From Chlorobaculum parvum NCIB 8327 (lineage in GTDB: Bacteria; Bacteroidota; Chlorobiia; Chlorobiales; Chlorobiaceae), in assembly GCF_000020505.1 (NCBI RefSeq), contig NC_011027.1:1472001-1536000 (forward strand): a DNA stretch of 64,000 bases, read 5' to 3'. How positions within the stretch are numbered: position 1 is the stretch's first letter; each line of letters starts with the position of its first letter. Below are positions 29,401-37,659 of this stretch, piece by piece. The notes beneath the pieces were generated by a model. It searched no databases, was not told where the DNA came from, and was given only the letters and a program-made list of their open reading frames with translations. The position numbers and the translations under genes are program-made.

Positions 29401-32032
29401 AGGTACCGGTCGTTCCGTTGTTGCCGACCTGAAGCGTGCCAGCATTAATCGTAGTCGTACCGCTATAGGTGTTATCACCAGTTAGTATCAGCGTGCCTGC
29501 TCCGTCCTTGGTCACGTCTCCTGTTCCCGAAATCACTCCGGCATAGCTGGAAGTATCAGAACGGTTAAACACCAGATGAGAGTTATCGAGCACATTGCCA
29601 GTACCCAGCGTACCACTCGTCATACCCGAGCCAACCCGCAGCGTTCCATCACTAATGGTGGTCGTACCGCTATAGGTGTTATTACCTATCAGCACCAGCG
29701 TACCTGTACCGTCCTTGGTCAGCGAGCCAGTGCCACTGATCGTCCCAGCTATATAGCTGGCAGTGCCGGTATTGTTCACCGTCAGGTCATAACTCCCAAG
29801 ATTGACCAAGGAGCTCATCGCAACATCCCGGGCTGTCAGCACCGAGTTACTGTTAAGAGCTACATTGCCGACATACGTCTGGTCTTCGGTGGTCGTAATG
29901 TTCCCTGTGATATAGGTCGGGCCCGTAATGTCAAGGTTGGTCAGTACCGGTGCTGAAAGCACGTCGACCACGTTGTAACTAGGGCCAATCCATGTTCCAG
30001 AAATTTCAGCCCCACTCGCGTTCCCCTCAGTAAAGGTGATTCTTGATACCTCGACTTCAGAATTGAACACAAGGTATCCTTGCCCGGTACCCATAATTTC
30101 ATAGTACGAAGAGTCAATCGGCAACCCATCTGCACCATAAACTACAACGGGCTCGGTACCGGCACGAGCATTATTTCCATTAAAGTTGAGGTGAATATTA
30201 TCACCAACCCTAAAGGTGGCATTGCCTGGCAAAAACTCACCGGTAATTGGTACGTTTGTACCCCCATTTTTATCAGAAGTAACAGTTGCCGTTGTAAAGT
30301 CAAGAGTGAAAACCGTATTGTTCAGGCTTGCACCAGAATAAGTGAAATAGTAGTCGTTCGGTGACGAACCGATTGTTCCATCCCAGTAACTACCACTGAA
30401 CCCACCTGTAGCCCCGTTGTTGAACGTGACCTGCGCTGCGGTAATTGTCAGATCATGATCACCACCGACATTGCCGTTGAACGTAACATCACCGAGCGTA
30501 GTGATCGTTGCGTCGGCAAGCAGAAGCGTATTCTGGTCTGTAGCAGTACCAAAGTTGAGGTTTAAGTCTGCGGTACTGGCGTTAATGGAGAAACTCGTTC
30601 CGTCCCCTGTCAATACAATGGTAGGAGCGTTAAGGGTCAATGTGCTTGCGGAACCTGAATAAGTCAGATCAGCAAGAAAATTGATGTCGTTGGTTGCCAC
30701 AAGGTCAACCGTCGAGAGATTCAGCTGGTAAGCAAGCCAGCCGTTAGTAATCTTTGAATATTCTCCGGAGGGTGCTACCCCATCATTGGCACCATCAATA
30801 ATAGCAATGCTATGGGGATCCAGTAAAAGAGTGCCAACTGTTCCTGCAGGAGCCAGCAAGGAAGCATGACCAGTAATGTCAAGAGAACCAAGGGAACTCA
30901 CCTCGGCAAATCCACCGTTTCCGCCGTTCGGGCCACCCTCAGCCGATATGGTACCCGCAAAGGTAGTCGCCTCGTCGGAAGAGAGAACGACGGTACCGCC
31001 GTCACCATTATCAGTCGCGTCAGCAGCAATCAAGGCGCCACTCTGCACATTCACCTCGTCACCGGTAACGACAACCGATCCGCCGTTGCCTGCGGCAGAC
31101 GAAACGTCCAGCGTACCTGAGAGGTTGACCTGCCCGCCATCGGCATCGAGAATGATCCGACCACCATCGGCCTTAATGCCTGTGGCCTGAACGATGCCCG
31201 TCTGGTTGACCACCGACTTCGTCAGCGCATCGGCTGCCTTGGCAGTCATCACCACGTAGCCGTCGCCAGCCTGAATGAGGCTGTTATTCTCAACAAGAGC
31301 ATCAATCGTTCCCTTGTCCACAGTATAGCTGATCATACCGTCACCCAGAAACTGAACCGTAACCTGGTCACCGGCCATCATGGCCACGCTTCCTGACGGG
31401 GCGCTGATCGTTCCGTTGTTGGTAACCTTCGGCGCTATCATCGCGACGACGCCACCATTGGCTGTTATCGCTCCTTCGTTGACTACTGAACCGGCCGAAC
31501 CTGCGTTCGTAAACTGGTAGTTTCCCGTAAGGAAATCGCTGTCACTGATATCAAGCGAAGAAGCCACCAAACCACCGACATTCACGGTCGCGGTTTTGCC
31601 AAACATGACGCCAGCACGGTTTACAAGCATCAAATTGCCATTCGCCGAAAGCGTACCCAGAATCTCGCTGGGGTTTTGGTCGGAAATCCTGTTGAGCGCA
31701 ACCGAAGTAGAATTCGGCTGAACAAAATTCACGGAAGCGTCCTCACCGATGTTGAAGGTGCTCCAGTTGGCAATGAGCTGCTGGGTCGCCTGATCGACCG
31801 TCATCTGGGTGCCGCTGGTGGTGATGCTCGCGCTACCTGCCGCGACCTGACCACCAGTAGGCAATGCTCCCGGATCGAGGGCCATTGCTGGCGATGCCAT
31901 TGCCATAAATGCTGCGAGGCTCATAATAGCCCCTACGGTGAACATGTAGGCGCCTTTTGCCGAACTTTTCTCCGACACGACGATCCATTTATCTTTCACC
32001 GCTGACCAGACAATGCGAAATATCTTGTTCAT
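26471..32032 (-). CDS. Two-partner secretion exoprotein (TpsA), filamentous-haemagglutinin-like adhesin with MBG repeats
   Basis: Secreted or cell-surface beta-helix protein of 1853 aa. It starts with an extended signal peptide (MNKIFRIVWSAVKDKWIVVSE..., cleavage near AMALD), then the TPS recognition domain (about 55-300, with NWSTFNIGEDASVNFVQP, NRISDQNPSEILG and ANGNLMLVNRAGVMFG). The middle has autotransporter-associated repeats (SGTGSLTKDGTGTLVLIGNN type, two units at about 770-860), a YDG-type domain (TDSKTYDGTNTA, about 995), and six nearly identical 79-residue MBG units (about 1086-1560) plus one diverged unit. The last ~200 residues are non-repetitive and end in a beta-rich domain. 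It lies 136 nt behind its transporter gene, the usual TpsB-TpsA order. Function as adhesin or in cell-cell contact is inferred from the family. Confidence 0.93.
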   Translation of the reverse strand: MNKIFRIVWSAVKDKWIVVSEKSSAKGAYMFTVGAIMSLAAFMAMASPAMALDPGALPTGGQVAAGSASITTSGTQMTVDQATQQLIANWSTFNIGEDASVNFVQPNSTSVALNRISDQNPSEILGTLSANGNLMLVNRAGVMFGKTATVNVGGLVASSLDISDSDFLTGNYQFTNAGSAGSVVNEGAITANGGVVAMIAPKVTNNGTISAPSGSVAMMAGDQVTVQFLGDGMISYTVDKGTIDALVENNSLIQAGDGYVVMTAKAADALTKSVVNQTGIVQATGIKADGGRIILDADGGQVNLSGTLDVSSAAGNGGSVVVTGDEVNVQSGALIAADATDNGDGGTVVLSSDEATTFAGTISAEGGPNGGNGGFAEVSSLGSLDITGHASLLAPAGTVGTLLLDPHSIAIIDGANDGVAPSGEYSKITNGWLAYQLNLSTVDLVATNDINFLADLTYSGSASTLTLNAPTIVLTGDGTSFSINASTADLNLNFGTATDQNTLLLADATITTLGDVTFNGNVGGDHDLTITAAQVTFNNGATGGFSGSYWDGTIGSSPNDYYFTYSGASLNNTVFTLDFTTATVTSDKNGGTNVPITGEFLPGNATFRVGDNIHLNFNGNNARAGTEPVVVYGADGLPIDSSYYEIMGTGQGYLVFNSEVEVSRITFTEGNASGAEISGTWIGPSYNVVDVLSAPVLTNLDITGPTYITGNITTTEDQTYVGNVALNSNSVLTARDVAMSSLVNLGSYDLTVNNTGTASYIAGTISGTGSLTKDGTGTLVLIGNNTYSGTTTISDGTLRVGSGMTSGTLGTGNVLDNSHLVFNRSDTSSYAGVISGTGDVTKDGAGTLILTGDNTYSGTTTINAGTLQVGNNGTTGTLGTGQVTDDANLLFYRSNSYDLDEVAAGGIVGDGNVTLASTGGDVSITNATIAMSSGSTITVFSGTPDTANLFAQMSGPDKSALKYKAYGVEYGDVSIPTNGTYNFFYRTEPTLTVTLTDSKTYDGTNTANNPQLVSVVSSVDDGDSFDSLDYSDLVTSDVTFDGVNAGSHNLNFDVIDNEVTPIVVDNWSISGYDVQGAGTGTITQAPLTITGGTTSHQYDGTQYTNTYSVTSGTLYGSDAVTGVTTLGTGTNAGTYNDNLTSATGSGLSNYDIDFVNGSLTITQAPLTITGGTTSHQYDGTQYTNTYSVTSGTLYGSDAVTGVTTLGTGTNAGTYNDNLTSATGSGLSNYDIDFVNGSLTITQAPLTITGGTTSHQYDGTQYTNTYSVTSGTLYGSDAVTGVTTLGTGTNAGTYNDNLTSATGSGLSNYDIDFVNGSLTITQAPLTITGGTTSHQYDGTQYTNTYSVTSGTLYGSDAVTGVTTLGTGTNAGTYNDNLTSATGSGLSNYDIDFVNGSLTITQAPLTITGGTTSHQYDGTQYTNTYSVTSGTLYGSDAVTGVTTLGTGTNAGTYNDNLTSATGSGLSNYDIDFVNGSLTITQAPLTITGGTTSHQYDGTQYTNTYSVTSGTLYGSDAVTGVTTLGTGTNAGTYNDNLTSATGSGLSNYDIDFVNGSLTITQAPLTITANDDSKTYDAVAYTGGNGVTYFGFVNGEDISILGTLVYTGNSQGAINAGTYQIIPAIEEEEPGYYNYSITYNPGTLTIEQSLNPADVVELIPPGPVILPEDVIGGKGSNPLVNTTGMDFGSFAELTTGSAAELIADGSAEETGGGTLLEQSGVSGETRTVAMGSEGEVASSEMTSGTVEEATAQVVVKLVRNAEAGTTGLIDVLIPEAMLRSSSAITFELPKEVKGLLLKGDGNETVKLENNNPLPAWITYNRGSKSFTAINPPSNAFPMKVAITDSAMLSWVVDISIR
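27354..28775 (-). repeat. Six tandem 237-bp repeats inside the adhesin gene
   Basis: Exact period of 237 bp (79 codons) with boundaries at 27354, 27591, 27828, 28065, 28302 and 28539. Copies differ by only a few bases, and the variants are shuffled: GTCACTCCTGTC is in copies 1, 2 and 5 and GTTACACCGGTC in copies 3, 4 and 6, while CCACTG/CCGCTG variants follow a different order. This mosaic pattern points to recent unequal crossover or gene conversion. Confidence 0.98.
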
Positions 32033-32168
32033 GGTAGTATTATTCTATGTCTTGACAAGCCTTATGAACTCCAAAACCTCTACGTTACCTCTGTTTTCAA
32101 GATCGAGAGGCTCTACAGAACTGCCACCTTGCCCGACCTGTTTGATCGCCCAACATCCTACGGGTGAT

Positions 32169-33893
32169 TCAGAAAAAAAGCACTGCTTGAAGCCAGAAAC
32201 GATCACGATCATCTTTGCCGTCGGAATTGTTTCCGTAAATGTCCCTGCCGGGATTCTTGCCGATCGCATGCGCCCAGCTACCCCGAAGGCTGAACCTCGA
32301 AGAGTAATCGTAATTGACTCCAAGACCGGCGCCCTGCAACCAGTAGGTGTTCTTTCCCGTTGCTGTATCGACATTCGTCCCTTTCAGATCATGATGTAAC
32401 TGGACCTGACCCGCATCGTAGAAACCGAAAAGCTGAACACTTCCACGAAGCGATTCTACCGGTATAGCATAACGCAAATCCACATTGATCATCTGGCCTT
32501 GGTCACCCAAGCCTTCGCCAAGCGGATAAGCCCTTACGCCGTAGGGGCCGCCCAATGAAAATTGCTCGCTCGTATCGAGGTTCTGTGGCGCAAGCTGACC
32601 CGTCCACGAAATGCTTGCAGTCGTCTGGGGGGCGAGATGGTGAAGATGATACAGGGCGAAATTGAATCTCGAAAACTGGCCCGTCTCAGCCAGGTTGGTG
32701 CCCAGCAGGTCAACAGGGCGGTTCAAATCGCCCAATGTCACCATGGCACGGAACGAAGTGTACGAGTTTCCCAAGATGGAATCCCAACGCTCTCCTTTCA
32801 GGCCAAAGGACACGTCATTCGTATAGCGTTCACGGTAGGTCTGACCATTGTACCACTGATCTTTCAACTCCCGGTATGCGTAACCCGCCGAAGCAACCAT
32901 AATTGACTTCCGGGTCCTTATAATCGGATAGTCAAGGCCAAGATTGATTTCATAACTGCCGCCATCAAATCCGTAAACCGACAACTCCTTACCCAATTCA
33001 TAGTGCATTGCCTTGAACCCCACGTTACCCCTGAGACCATCGTAGAGAATCGGGAAAGAGTAATTGATTGCGCCCTGCCTCAGATCACCGGAATAGGTAC
33101 CTGTGAAATCGAGCTTGTCTCCGCATCCACTCAGATCATTCAACGTCACCTGAGCATTAGTACGCCACTCACCTGTATAGCGGTTTCCAAAGTTGTCTTC
33201 CGACACGTTTCCTGAAACCAGGGGGCCTTCAACCACGGTGAGATCTATCTGACTCGTTCCGGAATAAAATCCTGAAGAGAGCGAAGCTTTGGCGCTGATG
33301 ACACCAGGAATATCGTTCATCAACACGACAGCCTTCTCAAACTCTTTCTGATTCATGGCCTTACCTTTGGCCACAGAATCACCGATCATATTCTCAAGAA
33401 AGCATTGCTTGAGCCTTGGTGCTTGTTCCAAATTGTAGCGGACGGTGCCATCGCTCTTGCCCTGCTCAACCCGGATAATGATTATCCCCTGGGTAATATC
33501 CTGCTTCGGAAGGTAGGCCCACGACAGGAACCAACCCCTCTCCTTGAGAACTGACGTAATCTTGTTTGTCAGCCTTTGGAGGTCGCCAAAAGAAAGCTCC
33601 TGTCCTACGGATGACGCCACAATATTGTTGAGCTCTTTCTCAGTAATCACCCCTTCGTAGCCTTGGAATGAGAACCCCTTGACACGGACACGCACTCCGT
33701 CATCTGGTTGCATTCCCTCTTCGAATGGCTCCACCTCAGGCTTCTTCAACTGATCGGAGGGGAGCATGCGCTGCGGTTCCTGTTCGCGCAGGAGACTACC
33801 CGCATCAGGGGTCGGTGCGAATGGTGCAGCTTGCAGAGTGCCTGCGGTAAGCACTAACCCCGCAAAACCAAATCCTATTATCTTTGTTCTCAT
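32169..33893 (-). CDS. Two-partner secretion transporter (TpsB, ShlB/FhaC family)
   Basis: Outer-membrane Omp85-superfamily channel of 574 aa that exports the TpsA partner encoded next to it. A signal peptide (MRTKIIGFGFAGLVLTAGTLQA) precedes a short linker rich in Glu/Pro, a POTRA domain (about 60-140: VRVKGFSFQGYEGVITEKEL, ITSVLKERGWFLSWAYLP), a second POTRA-like part, and a C-terminal 16-strand barrel ending in an aromatic residue (QAVLFF). The VRAYPLGEGLGDQG segment is the conserved loop-6 VRGY-like motif. First gene of the operon. Confidence 0.93.
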   Translation of the reverse strand: MRTKIIGFGFAGLVLTAGTLQAAPFAPTPDAGSLLREQEPQRMLPSDQLKKPEVEPFEEGMQPDDGVRVRVKGFSFQGYEGVITEKELNNIVASSVGQELSFGDLQRLTNKITSVLKERGWFLSWAYLPKQDITQGIIIIRVEQGKSDGTVRYNLEQAPRLKQCFLENMIGDSVAKGKAMNQKEFEKAVVLMNDIPGVISAKASLSSGFYSGTSQIDLTVVEGPLVSGNVSEDNFGNRYTGEWRTNAQVTLNDLSGCGDKLDFTGTYSGDLRQGAINYSFPILYDGLRGNVGFKAMHYELGKELSVYGFDGGSYEINLGLDYPIIRTRKSIMVASAGYAYRELKDQWYNGQTYRERYTNDVSFGLKGERWDSILGNSYTSFRAMVTLGDLNRPVDLLGTNLAETGQFSRFNFALYHLHHLAPQTTASISWTGQLAPQNLDTSEQFSLGGPYGVRAYPLGEGLGDQGQMINVDLRYAIPVESLRGSVQLFGFYDAGQVQLHHDLKGTNVDTATGKNTYWLQGAGLGVNYDYSSRFSLRGSWAHAIGKNPGRDIYGNNSDGKDDRDRFWLQAVLFF

Positions 33894-34264
33894 CAGTGAT
33901 ACCTCGGTTTAGAGCGACGATCAAAAAATAAATAGTCATTTATAAACTTCTCATATAGAAGTTATGAATATGATGAACAAAAAACAAAGCAAATAGTATA
34001 CTTTTTATACAAACACCCTTTATCAAACAAAGACAAACCTATACACACATCTAAATAACGAACAGGAACCGAGGCAACGCACCAACGGCGTTACTGCCTC
34101 TAAAGTCCCAAAAAATCAAGCGCCAACTCCACTCGCCCACACCCTCCCCCCGGATTGAACCGCAATCTCCCTCTTGCATCCGCTGGATTTGCCGGAAAGA
34201 ACCTGCCGTACTACATTGATTTTCAAGTCGCTGCATCATCTACCCATCACCCCAAGGATGACCT
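33894..34264. other. 371-bp AT-rich region upstream of tpsB
   Basis: No supported gene. It should hold the promoter of the two-partner secretion operon (minus strand) and of the amidotransferase gene (plus strand). Confidence 0.5.
33945..33963. promoter_or_regulatory. Candidate operator upstream of tpsB
   Basis: Inverted repeat AACTTCT-CATAT-AGAAGTT, 52-70 nt upstream of the tpsB start. Seven-base arms with a five-base spacer suit a dimeric repressor or activator. The regulator is unknown. Confidence 0.4.
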
Positions 34265-34984
34265 ATGAACAACAAACTGCTCATCGTCCAGAACATCAGC
34301 CATGAAGGCCCCGGAATCCTTGCCGATTTGCTGAAAGAGCATGGAATCGACTTCAAGCTCTGCGATCTTTCGAAGGGCGAAACCGCACCCGATCCGGCGG
34401 GCTTTGCTGGCATGGTGGTACTCGGCGGGCCGCAGAGCGCCAATGACGCGACACCGCAGATCATCAGCGAACTGGCGCTGATCAAGAAGGCGCTTGACTC
34501 TGGCGTACCGTACCTCGGCATCTGCCTCGGCTTGCAGCTCCTTGTGAAAGCTCGCGGCGGCAACGTGGTGAAGTGCCCCCGGCAGGAGATCGGGTTCCGC
34601 GAACCTGACGGCGAACCGTTCATGGTGGAGCTAACGGACGACGACAAGCGCGACGCGCTTTTCCATGGGATGCCGGAGCGGTTGCGGGTGTTTCAGCTTC
34701 ACGGTGAAACGGTAGAGTTGGCGGACGGTATGACGCTGCTCGCCACGGGGCGCGGCTGCACGAATCAGGTGGTGCGGGTCGGAAGCAACGCATGGGGGCT
34801 GCAATGCCACTTCGAGATGACGCCCGAGATGTTCGAGAGCTGGATCGGCATCGACGCCGACCTGAAGGCGATGAATCGCAATGAGCTGCTCGCGGAGTTC
34901 GATGCCATCAGCGAGGAATACGCCGAAACCGGGCGTTCGATCCTGCTGAACTTCCTCGCCGTAACCGGCCTCGTCAAAGCGTGA
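34265..34984 (+). CDS. Class I glutamine amidotransferase (GATase1) domain protein
   Basis: Free-standing GATase1 of 239 aa. The catalytic triad is visible: C87 in YLGICLGLQLL, H182 and E184 in QCHFEMTPEM. The opening IVQNISHEGPGILADLL is typical of GMP-synthase-like amidotransferases of unknown acceptor. It provides ammonia from glutamine, but no synthetase partner is adjacent, so the acceptor reaction cannot be told. The next gene is an unrelated photolyase. Confidence 0.88.
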   Translation: MNNKLLIVQNISHEGPGILADLLKEHGIDFKLCDLSKGETAPDPAGFAGMVVLGGPQSANDATPQIISELALIKKALDSGVPYLGICLGLQLLVKARGGNVVKCPRQEIGFREPDGEPFMVELTDDDKRDALFHGMPERLRVFQLHGETVELADGMTLLATGRGCTNQVVRVGSNAWGLQCHFEMTPEMFESWIGIDADLKAMNRNELLAEFDAISEEYAETGRSILLNFLAVTGLVKA

Positions 34985-35046
34985 AAGTGCTGACGCGATG
35001 AGCTTACTAATGCGGCCATAACACCAATCGACGTCAAAGAAAGAAA

Positions 35047-35114
35047 TTGGGCTAAAGCCCTTATTTTATATTGTTTTATCCGCATACCCCGTCCCGAAAG
35101 CTTTCGGGACGGGG
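35047..35114. repeat. Paired palindromes, REP-like element upstream of the photolyase gene
   Basis: A short GGGCT-AA-AGCCC hairpin (about 35050) followed by a T-rich stretch, then a perfect 28-bp palindrome CCCCGTCCCGAAAG / CTTTCGGGACGGGG at 35087-35114, with AATTG sequences at both flanks. The first hairpin could end the amidotransferase transcript; the large palindrome is 19 nt before the photolyase start and might fold in its leader. Confidence 0.6.
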
Positions 35115-35133
35115 CAATTGTTTAAGAGTTTTA

Positions 35134-36513
35134 ATGGCCAAAGCAATAACAATCGACGAGCGTCGCGTGCGACACCTGAACCAGATCGAAGACCAGCACG
35201 GCACGGTCATCTACTGGATGTCGCGCGACCAGCGCGTGCGCCACAACTGGGCGCTGCTCTTCGCCAGCCAAAAGGCCAACCAGCTCGGCCAGCCGCTCGA
35301 AGTGGTGTTCACCCTCGCGCCCGGCTTTCTCGGCGCGCCGATGCGCCACTACGACTTCATGTTCCGCGGACTTCGTGAGGTGGAAACGAGACTGCGTGAG
35401 CTGGGCGTGCTGTTCACTGCGCTCTACGGCGAGCCGGGCAAAACGCTGCCGGAGTATGCCGCCAGCCGGAACGCAGGAGCGCTCGTCGCGGACTTCTCGC
35501 CGCTGAAGCTGGTGCGCGACTGGAAGCAGGAAGTCGCGCCAGGCCTCTCGTGCACGTTTTACGAAGTCGATGCGCACAACATCGTGCCGTGCTGGCTCGC
35601 CTCGCCAAAGCAGGAGTACGCCGCGCGCACGATCCGCCCGAAACTCAACACCCTGCGCGAGGAGTTTCTGACAGACTTCCCCGAACCGGAACTCCAGCAT
35701 CAACCCGACAAGCTTCCGCCGCCGGTGGAGTGGGATGAGATGGAAACGCTGCTCAAGGTTGATCGCTCGGTCAAAGCCGTACCCGCGCTGGAGCCGGGCG
35801 AAGCGGCGGCGGAATTGCACCTGCGAGACTTCGTCGATGGCCGCCTGAGCCGCTACGCCGACGAGCGCAACGATCCAAACTCCGGCGCGGTTTCAGGCTT
35901 GTCGCCCTACCTGCACTTCGGCCAGCTTAGCGCCCAGCACGCCGCTTTCGAGGCTGCTCGGAGCAAAGCTTCGGAAGCTAACCGCGAAGCCTTCGTCGAA
36001 GAGCTGTTCATCCGACGGGAGCTATCGGAGAACTACTGCTACTACAACGAGCGGTACGACTCGTTCGACGGCATCCCCGAGTGGGCAAAAAAGACGCTGC
36101 TGGAACACACCGGCGACCGCCGCGACGCCATCTACACGCCAGAGCAGTTCGAGCAGGCGCAAACCCACGATCCACTCTGGAACGCCGCCCAGACGCAGTT
36201 GCTCGAAACCGGCGTCATCCACGGCTACATGCGCATGTACTGGGCCAAAAAGATTCTCGAATGGAGCGCCACCCCGGCGGCAGCCTTCGACATCGCGCTC
36301 ATGCTCAACGATCGCTACGCCCTCGACGGACGCGATCCCAACGGCTACGTCGGCGTCGCCTGGTCAATCGGCGGCCTCCACGACCGCCCCTGGGTCGAGC
36401 GCCCGATCTATGGCACCATCCGCTACATGAACGCCAACGGCTGCAAAAGAAAATTCGACGTCCCCCGCTACATCGCCGAGATGAGCGGCTCGTCGCAGGC
36501 TACACTGTTCTGA
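35134..36513 (+). CDS. phr: Class II deoxyribodipyrimidine photolyase
   Basis: Light-driven repair of cyclobutane pyrimidine dimers; flavin enzyme of 459 aa. Class II features: the opening QHGTVIYWMSRDQRVRHNWAL, MRHYDFMFRGLREV, the FAD-binding SGLSPYLHFGQLS, the EELFIRRELSENYCYYN region, and the C-terminal DRYALDGRDPNGYVGVAWSIGGLHDRPW. The frame is open upstream to 35071 through the palindrome, but the ATG at 35134 begins the conserved protein. With uvrA it gives both light-dependent and dark repair in this window, sensible for a phototroph. Confidence 0.95.
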   Translation: MAKAITIDERRVRHLNQIEDQHGTVIYWMSRDQRVRHNWALLFASQKANQLGQPLEVVFTLAPGFLGAPMRHYDFMFRGLREVETRLRELGVLFTALYGEPGKTLPEYAASRNAGALVADFSPLKLVRDWKQEVAPGLSCTFYEVDAHNIVPCWLASPKQEYAARTIRPKLNTLREEFLTDFPEPELQHQPDKLPPPVEWDEMETLLKVDRSVKAVPALEPGEAAAELHLRDFVDGRLSRYADERNDPNSGAVSGLSPYLHFGQLSAQHAAFEAARSKASEANREAFVEELFIRRELSENYCYYNERYDSFDGIPEWAKKTLLEHTGDRRDAIYTPEQFEQAQTHDPLWNAAQTQLLETGVIHGYMRMYWAKKILEWSATPAAAFDIALMLNDRYALDGRDPNGYVGVAWSIGGLHDRPWVERPIYGTIRYMNANGCKRKFDVPRYIAEMSGSSQATLF

Positions 36514-36617
36514 GATGGGAGGACAAATGGCAGGGTTGAAATCTTTACGCTATTTTTTTACTGTTGATGGTTAAGAATCTGCGAATGGGTAAACAAATCA
36601 GTAGCGAAGGTTAAATA

Positions 36618-36842
36618 ATGAATACAAAGCAACTTATTGACGAAGCGGTGTCGCTGCCAGTTGAAGAGCGCGCATTCGTGGTGGATTCACTGCTGCGCAG
36701 CCTGAACCAGCCGAAATCAGAAATAGACAAAAAGTGGGTTACAGAAGCACAGCGTCGTCTTGGGGAGTTGCGATCTGGTAAAGTTCAGACAATTCCGGGT
36801 GATGAGGTCTTTGCGAAGGTTTGGAAAAGGTTTGAAGCATGA
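36618..36842 (+). CDS. Addiction-module antitoxin (RelB/ParD-like, TIGR02574 type)
   Basis: Protein of 74 aa with the family pattern LIDEAVSLPVEERAFVVDSLLRSLN at the N-terminus and a C-terminal half (AQRRLGELRSGKVQTIPGDEVFAKV) that usually wraps the toxin. Such antitoxins normally overlap the start of a RelE/ParE toxin gene. Here the ATGA overlap is kept, but the toxin frame ends after 19 codons, so the antitoxin is orphaned. It may still bind its own promoter or buffer related toxins elsewhere. Confidence 0.8.
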   Translation: MNTKQLIDEAVSLPVEERAFVVDSLLRSLNQPKSEIDKKWVTEAQRRLGELRSGKVQTIPGDEVFAKVWKRFEA

Positions 36843-36898
36843 ACTTTTCTTTTCACCCTATCAAAAAAAATGCACCTTTTGCGAATCAATCTTATTAA
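36839..36898 (+). pseudogene. Stump of a RelE/ParE-type toxin gene
   Basis: A reading frame starting at the ATG that overlaps the antitoxin stop codes for MNFSFHPIKKNAPFANQSY and then stops. The first seven residues match the usual start of RelE/ParE toxins that follow this antitoxin family (aromatic-x-hydrophobic-x-HP), after which similarity is lost. Read as a toxin destroyed by a deletion or insertion. Confidence 0.55.
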
Positions 36899-36908
36899 TG
36901 TTAGACGT

Positions 36909-37487
36909 ATGGATAAGCAAGTACCGAGAGAATGGCGTAGGTATGAATACTTTAATCCGAAAATAGTACTACCAAAGCTTCGGAAAATCCGAGAAGAAAT
37001 ATCAATAACGAACACACCTGATAAAATAAAGGCACTACGAACAAATAAGCTAAAACGAGAACGTGAAAGTTGGGATGCAGCAATATTTTGCCAACTACTT
37101 TCACTGACATTAAAAAAAGATATTTTATTTTCGCGCGAGGAGCACTCGGATTTCGATTCAATATTCACATGGAATGATGGGGAAGTACAGAGTTTCGCAC
37201 CTATCCAGCTTAAAGAGCTTGTTCCGGCATATGCAAACCCAAATGCCAACCTCCAAAATATCATCAATAGTTTGTCGAAATATTCTGGAAGCGATGATCT
37301 TATAGTAGGTATTAAAATAAATCGAAGGGAAAGAATAGAATTTTCAGATATTGATACGGATGGCTTAAAAATTCGTGAGCTTTGGATGTTTGGAGCCACA
37401 ACGGAAAGTCAAAGTCATTGGAGTTTGTTAGGTGAGGTAATGTCAGGGAAGGTGCATCAGTATGAGTACGAGCTACCATACATCTAA
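36909..37487 (+). CDS. Hypothetical protein, AT-rich gene, 192 aa
   Basis: Not recognised. Soluble, basic N-terminal half (MDKQVPREWRRYEYFNPK, rich in Lys/Arg) and a mixed C-terminal half; no signal or membrane helix. The frame is open from 36870, but that part overlaps the toxin stump; the ATG at 36909 is preferred with a weak ribosome-binding site. Codon use is distinctly AT-rich compared with the photolyase and rnr genes on either side, suggesting horizontal arrival. It sits between the truncated toxin and an inverted-repeat-bounded element. Confidence 0.5.
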   Translation: MDKQVPREWRRYEYFNPKIVLPKLRKIREEISITNTPDKIKALRTNKLKRERESWDAAIFCQLLSLTLKKDILFSREEHSDFDSIFTWNDGEVQSFAPIQLKELVPAYANPNANLQNIINSLSKYSGSDDLIVGIKINRRERIEFSDIDTDGLKIRELWMFGATTESQSHWSLLGEVMSGKVHQYEYELPYI

Positions 37488-37519
37488 CACATCACCCCAG
37501 TCGGACGGCCTCACCGCCC

Positions 37520-37659
37520 CTAGTGTCATGTCTCCGCAAAACTGTCTCATCAAAGACCAGAAATCCTTTATTAAATCATTTACTTTAAGCCACTTAGCAG
37601 CAGATGCGCATCCAAACGCCACAGCATTATCCGTCAATATAAAAGAAACATGACACTAG
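37520..37659. mobile_element. 140-bp element with 12-bp terminal inverted repeats (MITE-like)
   Basis: CTAGTGTCATGT at the left end and its exact complement ACATGACACTAG at the right end bound a 140-bp AT-rich interior without a gene. Size and perfect ends suit a miniature inverted-repeat element or the internally deleted shell of an insertion sequence. No clear target-site duplication could be seen, so the call is tentative. Confidence 0.5.

Noticed and set aside
37462-37653. Small plus-strand frame (63 codons) through the 140-bp element
   Set aside because: Runs through both inverted repeats and lacks any recognisable features.
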